Below are positions 17,457 to 25,387 of a stretch of DNA of 64,000 bases, piece after piece; within the stretch, counting starts at the first letter, position 1; every line of letters starts with the position of its first letter. A program made the translations under genes and the position numbers. Under the pieces are notes generated by a model. That model was not told the origin of the DNA. It searched no databases and saw only the letters and a list, made by a program, of their open reading frames with translations. Source of the stretch: CAYVBE01 sp964572825 (GTDB taxonomy: Bacteria; Planctomycetota; Brocadiia; SM23-32); the NCBI GenBank assembly GCA_964572825.1, contig CAZNGS010000001.1, positions 79,636 to 143,635 on the forward strand, written 5' to 3'.

Positions 17457-20255
17457 GTGGACGTTGACGGCTTCCTGGAGGAGGTCCGCGCCGACCCGAA
17501 TTACGACGGCCAGATCGTCTATGTCCGCGAACTGGAGGCGCGCGAAGCCCGCTACGCCACGCCCCACCAACCCCTGGCGGCCCCCGCACGGGCCGCCCTC
17601 GACGCCGCCGGAATCGACCGGCTCTACACCCACCAGGCGCAGGCGCTGGACGCCGTCGCGGCCGGCCGGGACGTACTGGTCGTCACGGGCACGGCCTCGG
17701 GCAAGTCCCTCTGCTACGTGCTGCCCATCGTGGACATGCTGGCCCGCACGGACGATGCCACCGCCCTGCTGCTTTTCCCCACCAAGGCGTTGACCCAGGA
17801 CCAGTTCCGAGGTCTCAGCCGGGCCCTGAACGCCGCCCGAGTGGACGGGGCCCTCGCCGGGGTCTGCGACGGCGACACACCCGGCCCCATGCGCCGCAGG
17901 CTGCGGGACCACGCGCGGGTCATCCTGTCCAATCCGGACATGCTCCACGCCGCCATCATGCCCCAGCACGGCCGCTGGGCGCACTTCCTGAGCCGGCTGC
18001 AACTGCTGGTAATCGATGAGATGCACGTTTACAGCGGCATCTTCGGCTCCAATGCGGCCAACCTCTTCCAGCGGTTCTTCCGGGTCTGTCGGCACTACGG
18101 CTCCGATCCGCAGGTGGTCGCCTGCTCGGCCACCGTCGGCAACCCCGGCGAGCTGGCGGAGGCCCTGCTGGACCGCCCCGTCCAGGTGGTCGACGAGGAT
18201 GGCAGCGCGCGCGGCAAACGGACCTACGTGTTCTGGAATCCGCCGCGGGTGCGGCACTGCATCTGGCGCAGCCGCCGCAGCGCCAACGTCGAGGCGCACG
18301 AACTGATGGCCATGCTCGTGCGGCGGGACGTGCCCACCATAACGTTCAGCAAGGCCAGAATGACCGCCGAGATGATCCACCGCTACGTGGCCGAGAAGCT
18401 GCAGGACACCGCACCGCACCTGGTCAAGAAGGTCACACCCTACCGGGGGGGCTACCTGCCCGAGGAGCGCCGGGAGATCGAACGGCATCTCTTCGAGGGC
18501 GACCTGCTGGGGGTAAGCTGTACCCGGGCGCTGGAGCTGGGCATCGACATCGGCGGCCTGGACGCCAGCATCATGGTCGGCTACCCCGGCACGCTGGCAT
18601 CGTTCTTTCAACAGTCGGGCCGCGCCGGGCGGCAGGAGCGGGACGCCCTGGTCGTGCTGGTGGGGTTGGACACCAGCGTGAACCAGTATGTCATGAGCCG
18701 GCCCGACTACCTGTTCGATCGGCCCATCGAGCGCGCCGTCGTCGAGCCCCACAACCCTTTCGTCGTCCTGGGGCACCTGCGGTGTGCCGCGCAGGAGCTG
18801 CCAGTCCAGCAGGATGAGCTGCATCTGTTCGGACCCCACTCGCAGACCGTCCTGCGCGTGCTGGAGGAGAACCGCAAGGTCAACCGCATCGAGGAGCGCT
18901 GGTACCACGCCGCCTCCGAGATCCCCCAGCACGAGGTCTCCCTGCGCAACTACAGCGACGCCAACGTCACCATCCGGGACGTGGACACCGGCGAGGTGCT
19001 GGGAGAGGTGGACAAGTTCGACGCGCCACCCATCCTCCACCCCGAGGCCATCTACATGCACCGGGGCGACACCTACCGCGTGCTCGACCTGGACCTGGAG
19101 CGCCGCCTGGCCACGGTCAAGCGCGTGGAGGTGGACTACTACACCCAGCCGCTGGGGGGCACGGACGTCCACCACGTGGACCACCGGCTGCGGGAGAAGC
19201 CCTTCGGCACCGGCCGGGCCTGCTGGGGCGAGGTCACCGCTTACTTCCGAACCCGCATGTACGAGAAGGTTCACTTCTACTCGCTGGACGCCATATCGCG
19301 CCACGGGGTGGACCTGCCGACCATGGCCCTGGACACCATGGCCGTCTGGCTGGTGCCGCCCGAGAAGCTGATGGAACAGGTCCGCCACGCCGACCTGGAT
19401 GCCCACAGCGGCCTGCGCGGCATCGGCTACGCCACCCGCATGCTGCTGCCGGCCTTCATGACCTGCGATACGCTGGACTTCTCCCACTCCATCGGCAGCG
19501 TCAACTCCCCGTGGAACGCCATCTTCATCTACGAGCGTTACCCCTACGGCCTGGGCTTCACGGAGAAGGCCTACGGGCGGCTCCACGAGATTATGCCCTC
19601 GGTGCTCGAACTCATCCGCAACTGCGACTGCGAGGCGGGCTGCCCCTGCTGCGTCGGCAAACCGCTGCGCCAGTACAGCACCTGGAACGTGGAACGCGGC
19701 GAGGGGTCCATCCCCAGCAAGGCGTCCGCCATCATGATCCTGGAGGGTCTGCTGGGCGATGGAACCAACCTGGACAATCCGGACGCGCAGTTGGTCACCG
19801 ACACCCCGGAGGACCGCGAGCTGCGCCTGGAGCGCGCCCTCAAGCGCCGCCTGGAGCGCATGCGCGAGCCACAGCTCTTCCATCCCATTGAGCCGCACGT
19901 GCCGACCGAGTATCCTGAGCCCGAAAAGCCCGAAGATCTGGAGAAACCCGACCCCGCCCGGCGGGCGGAACGCAAATCCAGCTTCCACAAGCGCCTCCGG
20001 AAACGCATCGCGAAGCACATCTCCGGGAATGAGTTGCCGCCGGAAACGGGCAAAGGATCGCCGCCACGCGGCATGTCGCACGGAGGCAGCAACAAGCCGC
20101 CCACGCACTTCCCCGGCCGACCGGGCGAGCAGCCCGGGCAGGAGGAGGAAAAGGAAGACGCCGGCGCAGGAGAGAAAAGCATCGTGCGCCCGGGCGATCC
20201 GCTGGCCGCGCGGGTGCGCCGGCTCAAGAGAAAGCGCGACGATGACAAGGACTGA
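17457..20255 (+). CDS. mrfA: MrfA/YprA-like DEAD/DEAH-box helicase with DUF1998
   Basis: 932 residues. RecA-like lobe 1 holds the Walker A 'TGTASGKS' (Lys83) and the Walker B/DEAH variant DEMH at 187-190. Lobe 2 contains the 'ALELGIDIGGLD' and 'QQSGRAGR' motifs. The C-terminal DUF1998-type region carries a four-Cys metal cluster: Cys723, Cys725, Cys729 and Cys732. MrfA is a 3'-5' ssDNA-dependent helicase that works with the MrfB exonuclease in lesion removal. The last 130 residues are a low-complexity Lys/Arg/Glu/Pro tail not seen in the paralogue that follows. The GTG start has GGAGG ten bases upstream. An antisense frame of about 1000 codons over this gene is a GC-bias artefact. Confidence 0.87.
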   Translation: MDVDGFLEEVRADPNYDGQIVYVRELEAREARYATPHQPLAAPARAALDAAGIDRLYTHQAQALDAVAAGRDVLVVTGTASGKSLCYVLPIVDMLARTDDATALLLFPTKALTQDQFRGLSRALNAARVDGALAGVCDGDTPGPMRRRLRDHARVILSNPDMLHAAIMPQHGRWAHFLSRLQLLVIDEMHVYSGIFGSNAANLFQRFFRVCRHYGSDPQVVACSATVGNPGELAEALLDRPVQVVDEDGSARGKRTYVFWNPPRVRHCIWRSRRSANVEAHELMAMLVRRDVPTITFSKARMTAEMIHRYVAEKLQDTAPHLVKKVTPYRGGYLPEERREIERHLFEGDLLGVSCTRALELGIDIGGLDASIMVGYPGTLASFFQQSGRAGRQERDALVVLVGLDTSVNQYVMSRPDYLFDRPIERAVVEPHNPFVVLGHLRCAAQELPVQQDELHLFGPHSQTVLRVLEENRKVNRIEERWYHAASEIPQHEVSLRNYSDANVTIRDVDTGEVLGEVDKFDAPPILHPEAIYMHRGDTYRVLDLDLERRLATVKRVEVDYYTQPLGGTDVHHVDHRLREKPFGTGRACWGEVTAYFRTRMYEKVHFYSLDAISRHGVDLPTMALDTMAVWLVPPEKLMEQVRHADLDAHSGLRGIGYATRMLLPAFMTCDTLDFSHSIGSVNSPWNAIFIYERYPYGLGFTEKAYGRLHEIMPSVLELIRNCDCEAGCPCCVGKPLRQYSTWNVERGEGSIPSKASAIMILEGLLGDGTNLDNPDAQLVTDTPEDRELRLERALKRRLERMREPQLFHPIEPHVPTEYPEPEKPEDLEKPDPARRAERKSSFHKRLRKRIAKHISGNELPPETGKGSPPRGMSHGGSNKPPTHFPGRPGEQPGQEEEKEDAGAGEKSIVRPGDPLAARVRRLKRKRDDDKD

Positions 20256-20286
20256 CCGCCCCGCCACCGGAGAAATCTGAACGCCC

Positions 20287-22626
20287 ATGGACGCGCAGGT
20301 TTTCGTTGAACGCATCAAGGATGCCCCCTTTTTCGCCGACCAGATCGTGCACCTGGAGGTGCTGGGGGAAACTCCGCCCCGGTATAAGGACCTCTCCGGC
20401 GGCCTCGCCCCGCCCGTCGAGGCAGCCTTGAAGGCGCAGGGCATACAGCAGCTCTACTGCCACCAGGCCGACGCCATCCACCGGGTCCGCCGGGGGCGAA
20501 ACGTGGTCATCGTCACCGCCACCGCCAGCGGGAAGACGCTCTGCTACAACGTCCCCGTCATGGAGACGCTGCTGGAGACGCCCTCTGCCACCATGCTGTT
20601 CATCTACCCCACCAAGGCCCTGGCGCAGGACCAGCTACGCGGGCTGGGCAACTACCAGGACGACCGGACCGGCATCGAGTTCCTGGCCGGCACCTACGAC
20701 GGAGACACTCCCGGCCGGCTGCGCCGCAAACTCCGCGACGGAGCCAACATCATCCTGACCAATCCCGACATGCTCCACATGGGCATCCTGCCCCACCATG
20801 CCCGCTGGAACCGCTTCTTCACGCATCTGCGGTACGTGGTCATCGACGAGGTGCACGCCTACCGGGGCGTTTTCGGCTCGCACCTGGCAAACGTCCTGCG
20901 GCGCATGGACAGGATATGCCGTCACTACGGGGCCGACCCGCAGTTCATCTGCAGTTCGGCCACCATCCACAACCCCCGCGGGCATGCCGAGCGCATCACC
21001 GGGCGGCCGATAGAGCTGATCGACAACGACGGCTCACCCAGGGGCGCCAAATACTTCGTCCTCTGGAATCCCCCGCCCGTGGAGCGGGCCGGCCGAGGCA
21101 GCGATGATGACTGGCGCACCGGGGGCGGCCGGCGCAGCCCCCTGTGGGAAGCCGTCCACCTGATGACCACGCTGGTCAAAGAAGGCGTCCAGACCATCGC
21201 CTTCGCGCGCACCCGGCTCGGCGCAGAGCTCGTCTACAAGAACTGCCGCGACCTGCTGCGGCCCGTCTCCCGCCGCCTGGCAGAATCGGTCCGCGCCTAC
21301 CGGGGTGGCTACCTGCCGGAGGAAAGACGTCAGATCGAAAAGGACCTGTTCAACCGGGAAATACTGGGCGTGGCCAGCACCAACGCCCTCGAGCTGGGCA
21401 TCGACATCGGCAGCCTGGACTCCTGCATCCTGGTCGGCTACCCCGGCACCATCGCCAGCCTGTGGCAGCAGGCGGGCCGCGCCGGGCGCGGGCGCGAAGA
21501 AGCGCTGGTCTTCCTGGTCGGCCAGAATAGCCCCATGGACCAGTTCCTGATGACCCATAGTGAATACCTTTTCGCCCAGAACCCCGAACAGGCCGTCGTG
21601 GACCCCGACAATCCCCACGTCTCCATGGGACACGTGAAGTGCGCGGTCCACGAACTGCCCCTGGCGGACGAGGAAGCGCAAACTTTCGGCCCTCACACGG
21701 ACCTGATCCTGGAGCTGCTGGAAGAAGAGCACGTGGGGCGCCACATCGAGGACCACTGGTACTGGGCCAGCTCCGAATACCCCGCGGCGGACGTCAACCT
21801 GCGCAACATCGCCGGCCCCGTCTATACCATCCAGGACGAATCCCAGGGCGAACGGGTCATAGGCACGCTGGACGAGATCAGCGCCTTTTCCCAGCTCCAC
21901 GACCACGCCGTCTATCTCCACAACGCCGAGACCTACTTCGTGGAGAAGCTGGACCTGGAGCAGAAGATCGCCTTCGTGCGCAAACGCAACCTGGACTACT
22001 ACACCCGGTCCGTGCAGTCGAGCCAGGTACAGATCGACACGATCGAGGAAGAAGACGAGTGGCTGGGGGCGGGGGTCGGCCTGGGGGACGTAACCGTCAC
22101 CACCACCATCCCCATGTTCAAGAAAGTCCGGTTCCACTCGCGGGACAGCCTGGGCTTCGAGAAGCTGGACCTGCCCCCGCAGGAGCTGGAGACGGTGGCC
22201 ATGTGGTTCGCCCCGCCCGAGGCCGTGGCCCGGCACCTCACCCGTGAGGGCATGGTGGTGGGCGAGGCGCTGATCGGCATCGCCAACGTGGTCATCGAGG
22301 TGGCGCCGCTGTTCGTGATGTGCGACACGCAGGACATCTCGACCGTGGTCAACTCGAGCTGTCTGGGCCGGGACGCCCTTTTCCTCTACGACCGCTACCC
22401 CGGCGGCATGGGTTACGCGAGCCGCTGCCTGGCGGCCGTCGAGCAGATCATGGAAACCGCGCGGGCCGTCATCCGCGAGTGCCGCTGCGAGGACGGCTGC
22501 CCCTCGTGCGTGGGCAGCGCCGTGCCCGCCTTCGCCCAGACGGACATGGACAGCGCCGTGCGCGGCCGCATCCCCGACAAAACCGCCGCCCTCCTCCTCC
22601 TCGACCTGCTGTTCGCGGAAACTTGA
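20287..22626 (+). CDS. second MrfA/YprA-like helicase (paralogue)
   Basis: 779 residues starting 31 bases after the first helicase. Both genes place key residues identically: Walker Lys83 in 'TATASGKT' and DEVH at 187-190. 'ALELGIDIGSLD' and 'QQAGRAGRG' are intact, and the DUF1998 metal cluster is Cys732, Cys734, Cys738 and Cys741. Both therefore look active. The two proteins are clearly homologous over their full helicase length but diverged, which points to an old duplication and subfunctionalisation rather than a recent copy. It lacks the basic tail of its neighbour. Probably co-transcribed with mrfB and mrfA. Confidence 0.85.
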   Translation: MDAQVFVERIKDAPFFADQIVHLEVLGETPPRYKDLSGGLAPPVEAALKAQGIQQLYCHQADAIHRVRRGRNVVIVTATASGKTLCYNVPVMETLLETPSATMLFIYPTKALAQDQLRGLGNYQDDRTGIEFLAGTYDGDTPGRLRRKLRDGANIILTNPDMLHMGILPHHARWNRFFTHLRYVVIDEVHAYRGVFGSHLANVLRRMDRICRHYGADPQFICSSATIHNPRGHAERITGRPIELIDNDGSPRGAKYFVLWNPPPVERAGRGSDDDWRTGGGRRSPLWEAVHLMTTLVKEGVQTIAFARTRLGAELVYKNCRDLLRPVSRRLAESVRAYRGGYLPEERRQIEKDLFNREILGVASTNALELGIDIGSLDSCILVGYPGTIASLWQQAGRAGRGREEALVFLVGQNSPMDQFLMTHSEYLFAQNPEQAVVDPDNPHVSMGHVKCAVHELPLADEEAQTFGPHTDLILELLEEEHVGRHIEDHWYWASSEYPAADVNLRNIAGPVYTIQDESQGERVIGTLDEISAFSQLHDHAVYLHNAETYFVEKLDLEQKIAFVRKRNLDYYTRSVQSSQVQIDTIEEEDEWLGAGVGLGDVTVTTTIPMFKKVRFHSRDSLGFEKLDLPPQELETVAMWFAPPEAVARHLTREGMVVGEALIGIANVVIEVAPLFVMCDTQDISTVVNSSCLGRDALFLYDRYPGGMGYASRCLAAVEQIMETARAVIRECRCEDGCPSCVGSAVPAFAQTDMDSAVRGRIPDKTAALLLLDLLFAET

Positions 22627-22721
22627 GGCATGAGAGAAGCACAGTAGTGTGCGTCCTCTGTAAACTGGCGGCAACGTATCAGTCCATTTGTCTCCGCTTC
22701 CACAGCGGTAAAGAAAGGCCC

Positions 22722-22750
22722 TTGACAACACGGTCTTTGCCGGGTAAAAA
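22722..22750 (+). promoter_or_regulatory. sigma70-type promoter of the ubiquitin-like operon
   Basis: TTGACA at 22722-22727 matches the consensus exactly; TAAAAA at 22745-22750 matches four of six, with a 17-base spacer. Predicted transcription start is near 22757, giving a leader of about 140 bases before the Ubl start codon. It lies 95 bases past the stop of the helicase, so the operon is probably expressed on its own. Confidence 0.6.
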
Positions 22751-22760
22751 GGGGATGGTT

Positions 22761-22784
22761 CATTTCCCAGTGCCCCGGGAAATG
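22761..22784 (+). promoter_or_regulatory. hairpin at the predicted 5' end of the Ubl mRNA
   Basis: A perfect 8-bp inverted repeat, CATTTCCC (22761-22768) and GGGAAATG (22777-22784), around an 8-base loop, beginning about four bases after the predicted start. As RNA it would cap the transcript with a stable stem; as DNA it could be a repressor operator. Confidence 0.45.
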
Positions 22785-22835
22785 GAACAGCTAAGCTGAA
22801 GAGTACCAGGCGGAGGGGAGATAAACCCGTGGCGG

Positions 22836-22856
22836 TTGATTACCGGGGTAAATCAA
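22836..22856. promoter_or_regulatory. near-palindrome in the Ubl leader
   Basis: TTGATTACC (22836-22844) faces GGTAAATCAA (22847-22856), complementary except for one extra A, with only two bases between the arms. The tiny gap disfavours an RNA hairpin and fits a dimeric protein-binding site. It ends about 40 bases before the Ubl start codon. Confidence 0.3.
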
Positions 22857-22896
22857 GTTCTGTCCTGTCGCGAGAGAAGCGTGGAGGAAACGAAGC

Positions 22897-23166
22897 ATGG
22901 GCATGATAAACGTAGAACTGTGGGACGCGACCGGGAACAAACAGCAGATGGCAGAGCTTCCAGATGATGCACCTGTGAACCAAATAATGGGGGTTCTTAT
23001 AGAGAGATTGAGCCTCCCAAAAACAAGTCCGGACGGACAACCAATGAGCTACAAGTTTCATCATAAAAGGTCCGGCAAGCAACTGAGCGATGAACAAACC
23101 TTCCAGAACGCTGGTGTCGAGGATGGCGACGTGCTTAGGGTAGTCCCGGAGATTACGGCTGGCTGA
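22897..23166 (+). CDS. ubiquitin-like beta-grasp protein (Ubl modifier)
   Basis: 89 residues. The pattern of a strand (INVELWD), a second strand, a helix (VNQIMGVLIERL), 'YKFHHKRSGKQLSDEQTF' and 'GVEDGDVLRVVPE' is the ubiquitin/YukD-like beta-grasp signature, including the 'GVxDGD' turn equivalent to ubiquitin's last loop. The protein ends PEITAG, so a C-terminal Gly is exposed without processing and could be adenylated directly by the E1 encoded next. Start ATG 22897 follows GGAGG by nine bases. YukD/EsaB proteins also occur in type VII secretion loci, but no EssC or WXG100 gene is present. Adjacent E1, E2, JAB and RING-like genes make a conjugated modifier the better reading. First gene of the operon. 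Confidence 0.88.
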   Translation: MGMINVELWDATGNKQQMAELPDDAPVNQIMGVLIERLSLPKTSPDGQPMSYKFHHKRSGKQLSDEQTFQNAGVEDGDVLRVVPEITAG

Positions 23167-23174
23167 GGACGCGG

Positions 23175-23402
23175 GTGTCCCCTGGAATGAGTCACTCTAC
23201 CGCACATAACGGAACGGGCTCATACCGGGTGCGCACATACTGTCGGCCGAAAAGGGCTGGCGATACAACCAGAGCCCGGCGAACTTACCAGCAGCGAGAT
23301 AGGCACTACTTTACCTCGCGCTCAATGTGCCGTAGGCACGCTGCGAAGCATGAGATATGGGCCAACACCGTTTTCCTGACGCTGCGCCAAACGAATGAGT
23401 GA
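23175..23402 (+). CDS. doubtful 75-codon frame between Ubl and E1
   Basis: A GTG-initiated frame with GAGG seven bases upstream. Its TGA overlaps the E1 start as ATGAGTGA, the same kind of 8-base overlap that joins the JAB and FHA genes (ATGGGTGA). The product would be very basic, with many Arg and Thr, and shows no domain. The composition looks random and the same interval can fold into RNA structure. I list it because the stop/start overlap is suggestive, but I consider non-coding more likely. Confidence 0.2.
   Translation: MSPGMSHSTAHNGTGSYRVRTYCRPKRAGDTTRARRTYQQRDRHYFTSRSMCRRHAAKHEIWANTVFLTLRQTNE
23215..23278 (+). ncRNA. possible structured intercistronic RNA between Ubl and E1
   Basis: Ubl and E1 are separated by 228 bases while all later genes of the operon overlap or nearly touch. 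Within the gap, CGGGCTC (23215-23221) pairs with GAGCCCG (23272-23278). Inside that loop GTCGGCC (23242-23248) pairs with GGCTGGC (23255-23261), with two G-U wobbles and a GAAAAG loop. Such an element could stabilise the Ubl part of the message or attenuate downstream translation, giving modifier in excess of enzymes. By-eye folding only. Confidence 0.3.
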
Positions 23403-24600
23403 TACGATCAGGATTGATCTTTCGAGCAAGGAGACCGAGGACCGGTTTTCCAGATTCCGGCTCATCCCATGGTGGGACCAGGACAAACTATCGCAGGCGA
23501 GAATTCTGGTCATCGGAGTTGGAGCCCTGGGCAACGAAATTGTTAAGAATCTTGCCCTCCTTGGAATCGGTAACCTCCTCGTGGCAGACTTCGACGCGGT
23601 CGAGAACTCTAACCTTTCTCGCTCTATCTTGTTCCGCGCCGAGGATAACGGTGCGAAAAAAGCGGAAACAGCCGTCCGTGCCGCCAAGAATATTTATCCT
23701 GGGATGAATGCTCACTCGTTTCACGGGAATATCGTCTATGACCTGGGGCTGGGCGTCTACCGCTGGGCAGACATCGTGCTGGCTGGTTTAGACAATCGTG
23801 AGGCCCGGCTGGCTATCAATAGGAGCTGCTACAGGCTCAACACTCCCTGGATAGACGGTGGAATCGAAGCTTTGAACGGCGTTGCGCGAATGTTTGTCCC
23901 TCCCGATGGACCTTGCTACGAGTGCACCATGAGCAAACGCGACTGGGAGTTGCTCGAAATGCGTCGGTCCTGCAATCTGCTCAGTAGGGAGGAAATGGAA
24001 GCGGGCAAAGTACCAACCACACCGACCGCGTCGGCAGTCATAGCCGGAGTGCAGGTCCAGGAAGCGGTGAAGTACTTGCACGGCCTTCCCTCAATGGCAG
24101 GAAAGGGCTATGTATTTAATGGGCTTCGCAATGACGCGTATTTCATCGAATACGTGCGGAAAGAGGAATGCTACAGCCACGAAACATACGAGCCCATTAT
24201 GCGGATGGAGGAAAGTGTTGCGGAAGTCACACTCGAAGACATGCTCAAGGAGGCTCGGAATCGCCTGGGTCCCGATGCTGTCATTGAGCTCAACAAGGAT
24301 ATACTGCACAAACTCAAATGCAACAAATGTCAGACCGAACAAGACGTATTCACCTCCTTGGGCAGGATCTCCGAAGAGCAGGCACGTTGCCCTAACTGTG
24401 GTGAGATGCGGGAGCTTGAAACTCTACACGCCATTTCCGGCCAAGAGAACTTTCTAGGGCGAACTTTCGAAGAAGTGGGCATTCCACCATACGATATCAT
24501 AGGAGGTCGCGCGGGGATGGACCAGCTTTTTTTCGAGTTTGGCGGCGACGCACAACGCGTACTGGGTCCACTGGCAAACGGAAAACAGAATGCGACGTGA
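23395..24600 (+). CDS. E1-like Ubl-activating enzyme (ThiF/MoeB family) with C-terminal zinc ribbon
   Basis: 401 residues. The adenylation domain shows the nucleotide loop GVGALG (41-46), the acidic 'DFDAVENSNLSR' block (Asp65, Asp67) and the conserved N/R positions of E1s. The 'PCYEC' pair (Cys174, Cys177) corresponds to the structural zinc pair of MoeB. Cys193 in 'RRSCNL', followed by a Thr-rich 'PTTPTAS' segment and a helix, sits where MoeB-type E1s have the transthiolation Cys; this is inferred by position. A zinc ribbon (Cys309, Cys312, Cys332, Cys335) and about 60 further residues extend the C-terminus. It would adenylate the Ubl C-terminal Gly and pass it as a thioester to the E2. The N-terminus carries the shared motif IRIDLSS (5-11). 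Its stop overlaps the JAB start by 11 bases. Confidence 0.9.
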   Translation: MSDTIRIDLSSKETEDRFSRFRLIPWWDQDKLSQARILVIGVGALGNEIVKNLALLGIGNLLVADFDAVENSNLSRSILFRAEDNGAKKAETAVRAAKNIYPGMNAHSFHGNIVYDLGLGVYRWADIVLAGLDNREARLAINRSCYRLNTPWIDGGIEALNGVARMFVPPDGPCYECTMSKRDWELLEMRRSCNLLSREEMEAGKVPTTPTASAVIAGVQVQEAVKYLHGLPSMAGKGYVFNGLRNDAYFIEYVRKEECYSHETYEPIMRMEESVAEVTLEDMLKEARNRLGPDAVIELNKDILHKLKCNKCQTEQDVFTSLGRISEEQARCPNCGEMRELETLHAISGQENFLGRTFEEVGIPPYDIIGGRAGMDQLFFEFGGDAQRVLGPLANGKQNAT

Positions 24601-25387
24601 AACAGACACAGCCTTGAGAATAGACATCTCCCAGGTTCGGCAGTGGCCCGTCCCCGAGGGAGAATTTCCCGCCATGTGTCCTGCGGCAGACTACAGGGTG
24701 TGGATTGCGCCGGAGGCCCACAGGGGGGTTGCGGAGCATGCCTTGACCGACACAAGTGTTGAATTGTGCGGCGTACTCGTCGGCTCTCTCCGCAAGGATC
24801 AGTACGGTCCTTTCGGCATCATAGATGGCATCATAAGGGGGAGATTTGCACGTAACAGCGCCACTCAAGTGACCTTCACGCACGATACCTGGGAACACAT
24901 ATATCGGACACTGGACGGCGAGTACGGCGATAGGCAGATTCTCGGTTGGTATCACACACATCCGGGCCTTGGGGTCTTTCTGTCCGGCATCGATCTTTTT
25001 ATTCACGAAAACTTCTTCGACTTGCCACACCAAGTAGCGCTTGTTATTGATCCTTTGTCGGGCCACGAGGGCCTATTCCACTGGCGACGCGGCAGAGTCG
25101 AACCGGTTCCCATCTTCTGGGTCGGCGAGAGTGTGTATGCGCGTGAAGACACCGAATCCACGTACGTTGCGTCGGGCCTGCCTTCGCGCGCAGGCCCAGG
25201 TGAGGCACCAGTTCAGCCGCAGTTCCCTGCAAAAGAGCAAAACGGGAGCGGTATCTGGCGCGTCGTGAGCGTTGGTCTCCTCCCGTTTCGCCTCATAGGG
25301 TACCTTGTAGCCCATTTGATTGAACACTTGGCTCTGGTGGTCTCATGGGCCAGTTTGCTAGTTGGGAAGGAGGAAAAGGATGGGTGA
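24590..25387 (+). CDS. JAB/JAMM metalloprotease (deconjugase) with hydrophobic tail
   Basis: 265 residues. The zinc-peptidase signature is complete: Glu58 in 'VELCGVLVG', His122-Thr-His124-Pro, Ser132 and Asp135, matching E...HxHP(x)6SxxD. JAMM enzymes cleave isopeptide bonds to ubiquitin-like proteins. As the Ubl already ends in Gly, this one is more likely to remove Ubl from targets than to mature it. Residues about 220-255 are strongly hydrophobic and may span or associate with the membrane. ATG 24590 was preferred over an upstream ATG inside the E1 gene because it gives a normal overlap and places the shared motif LRIDIS at residues 9-14. It overlaps the following FHA gene by 8 bases. Confidence 0.9.
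   Translation: MRRETDTALRIDISQVRQWPVPEGEFPAMCPAADYRVWIAPEAHRGVAEHALTDTSVELCGVLVGSLRKDQYGPFGIIDGIIRGRFARNSATQVTFTHDTWEHIYRTLDGEYGDRQILGWYHTHPGLGVFLSGIDLFIHENFFDLPHQVALVIDPLSGHEGLFHWRRGRVEPVPIFWVGESVYAREDTESTYVASGLPSRAGPGEAPVQPQFPAKEQNGSGIWRVVSVGLLPFRLIGYLVAHLIEHLALVVSWASLLVGKEEKDG

Noticed and set aside
17388..20444. A minus-strand open frame of about 1000 codons opposite the mrfA-type helicase, and other long antisense frames over most genes
   Set aside because: High-GC coding DNA produces long antisense frames; these have His/Gln/Val-rich, domain-free translations while the opposite strand encodes clear families.
22782..22799. A five-codon leader peptide (ATG GAA CAG CTA AGC TGA) in the Ubl leader
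   Set aside because: No ribosome-binding site and no regulatory codon pattern; too short to be distinguished from chance.
22897..23166. Reading the Ubl as the YukD/EsaB subunit of a type VII secretion system
   Set aside because: No EssC-type ATPase, EccD-type membrane protein or WXG100 gene is present, whereas E1, E2, JAB and RING-like genes follow directly.
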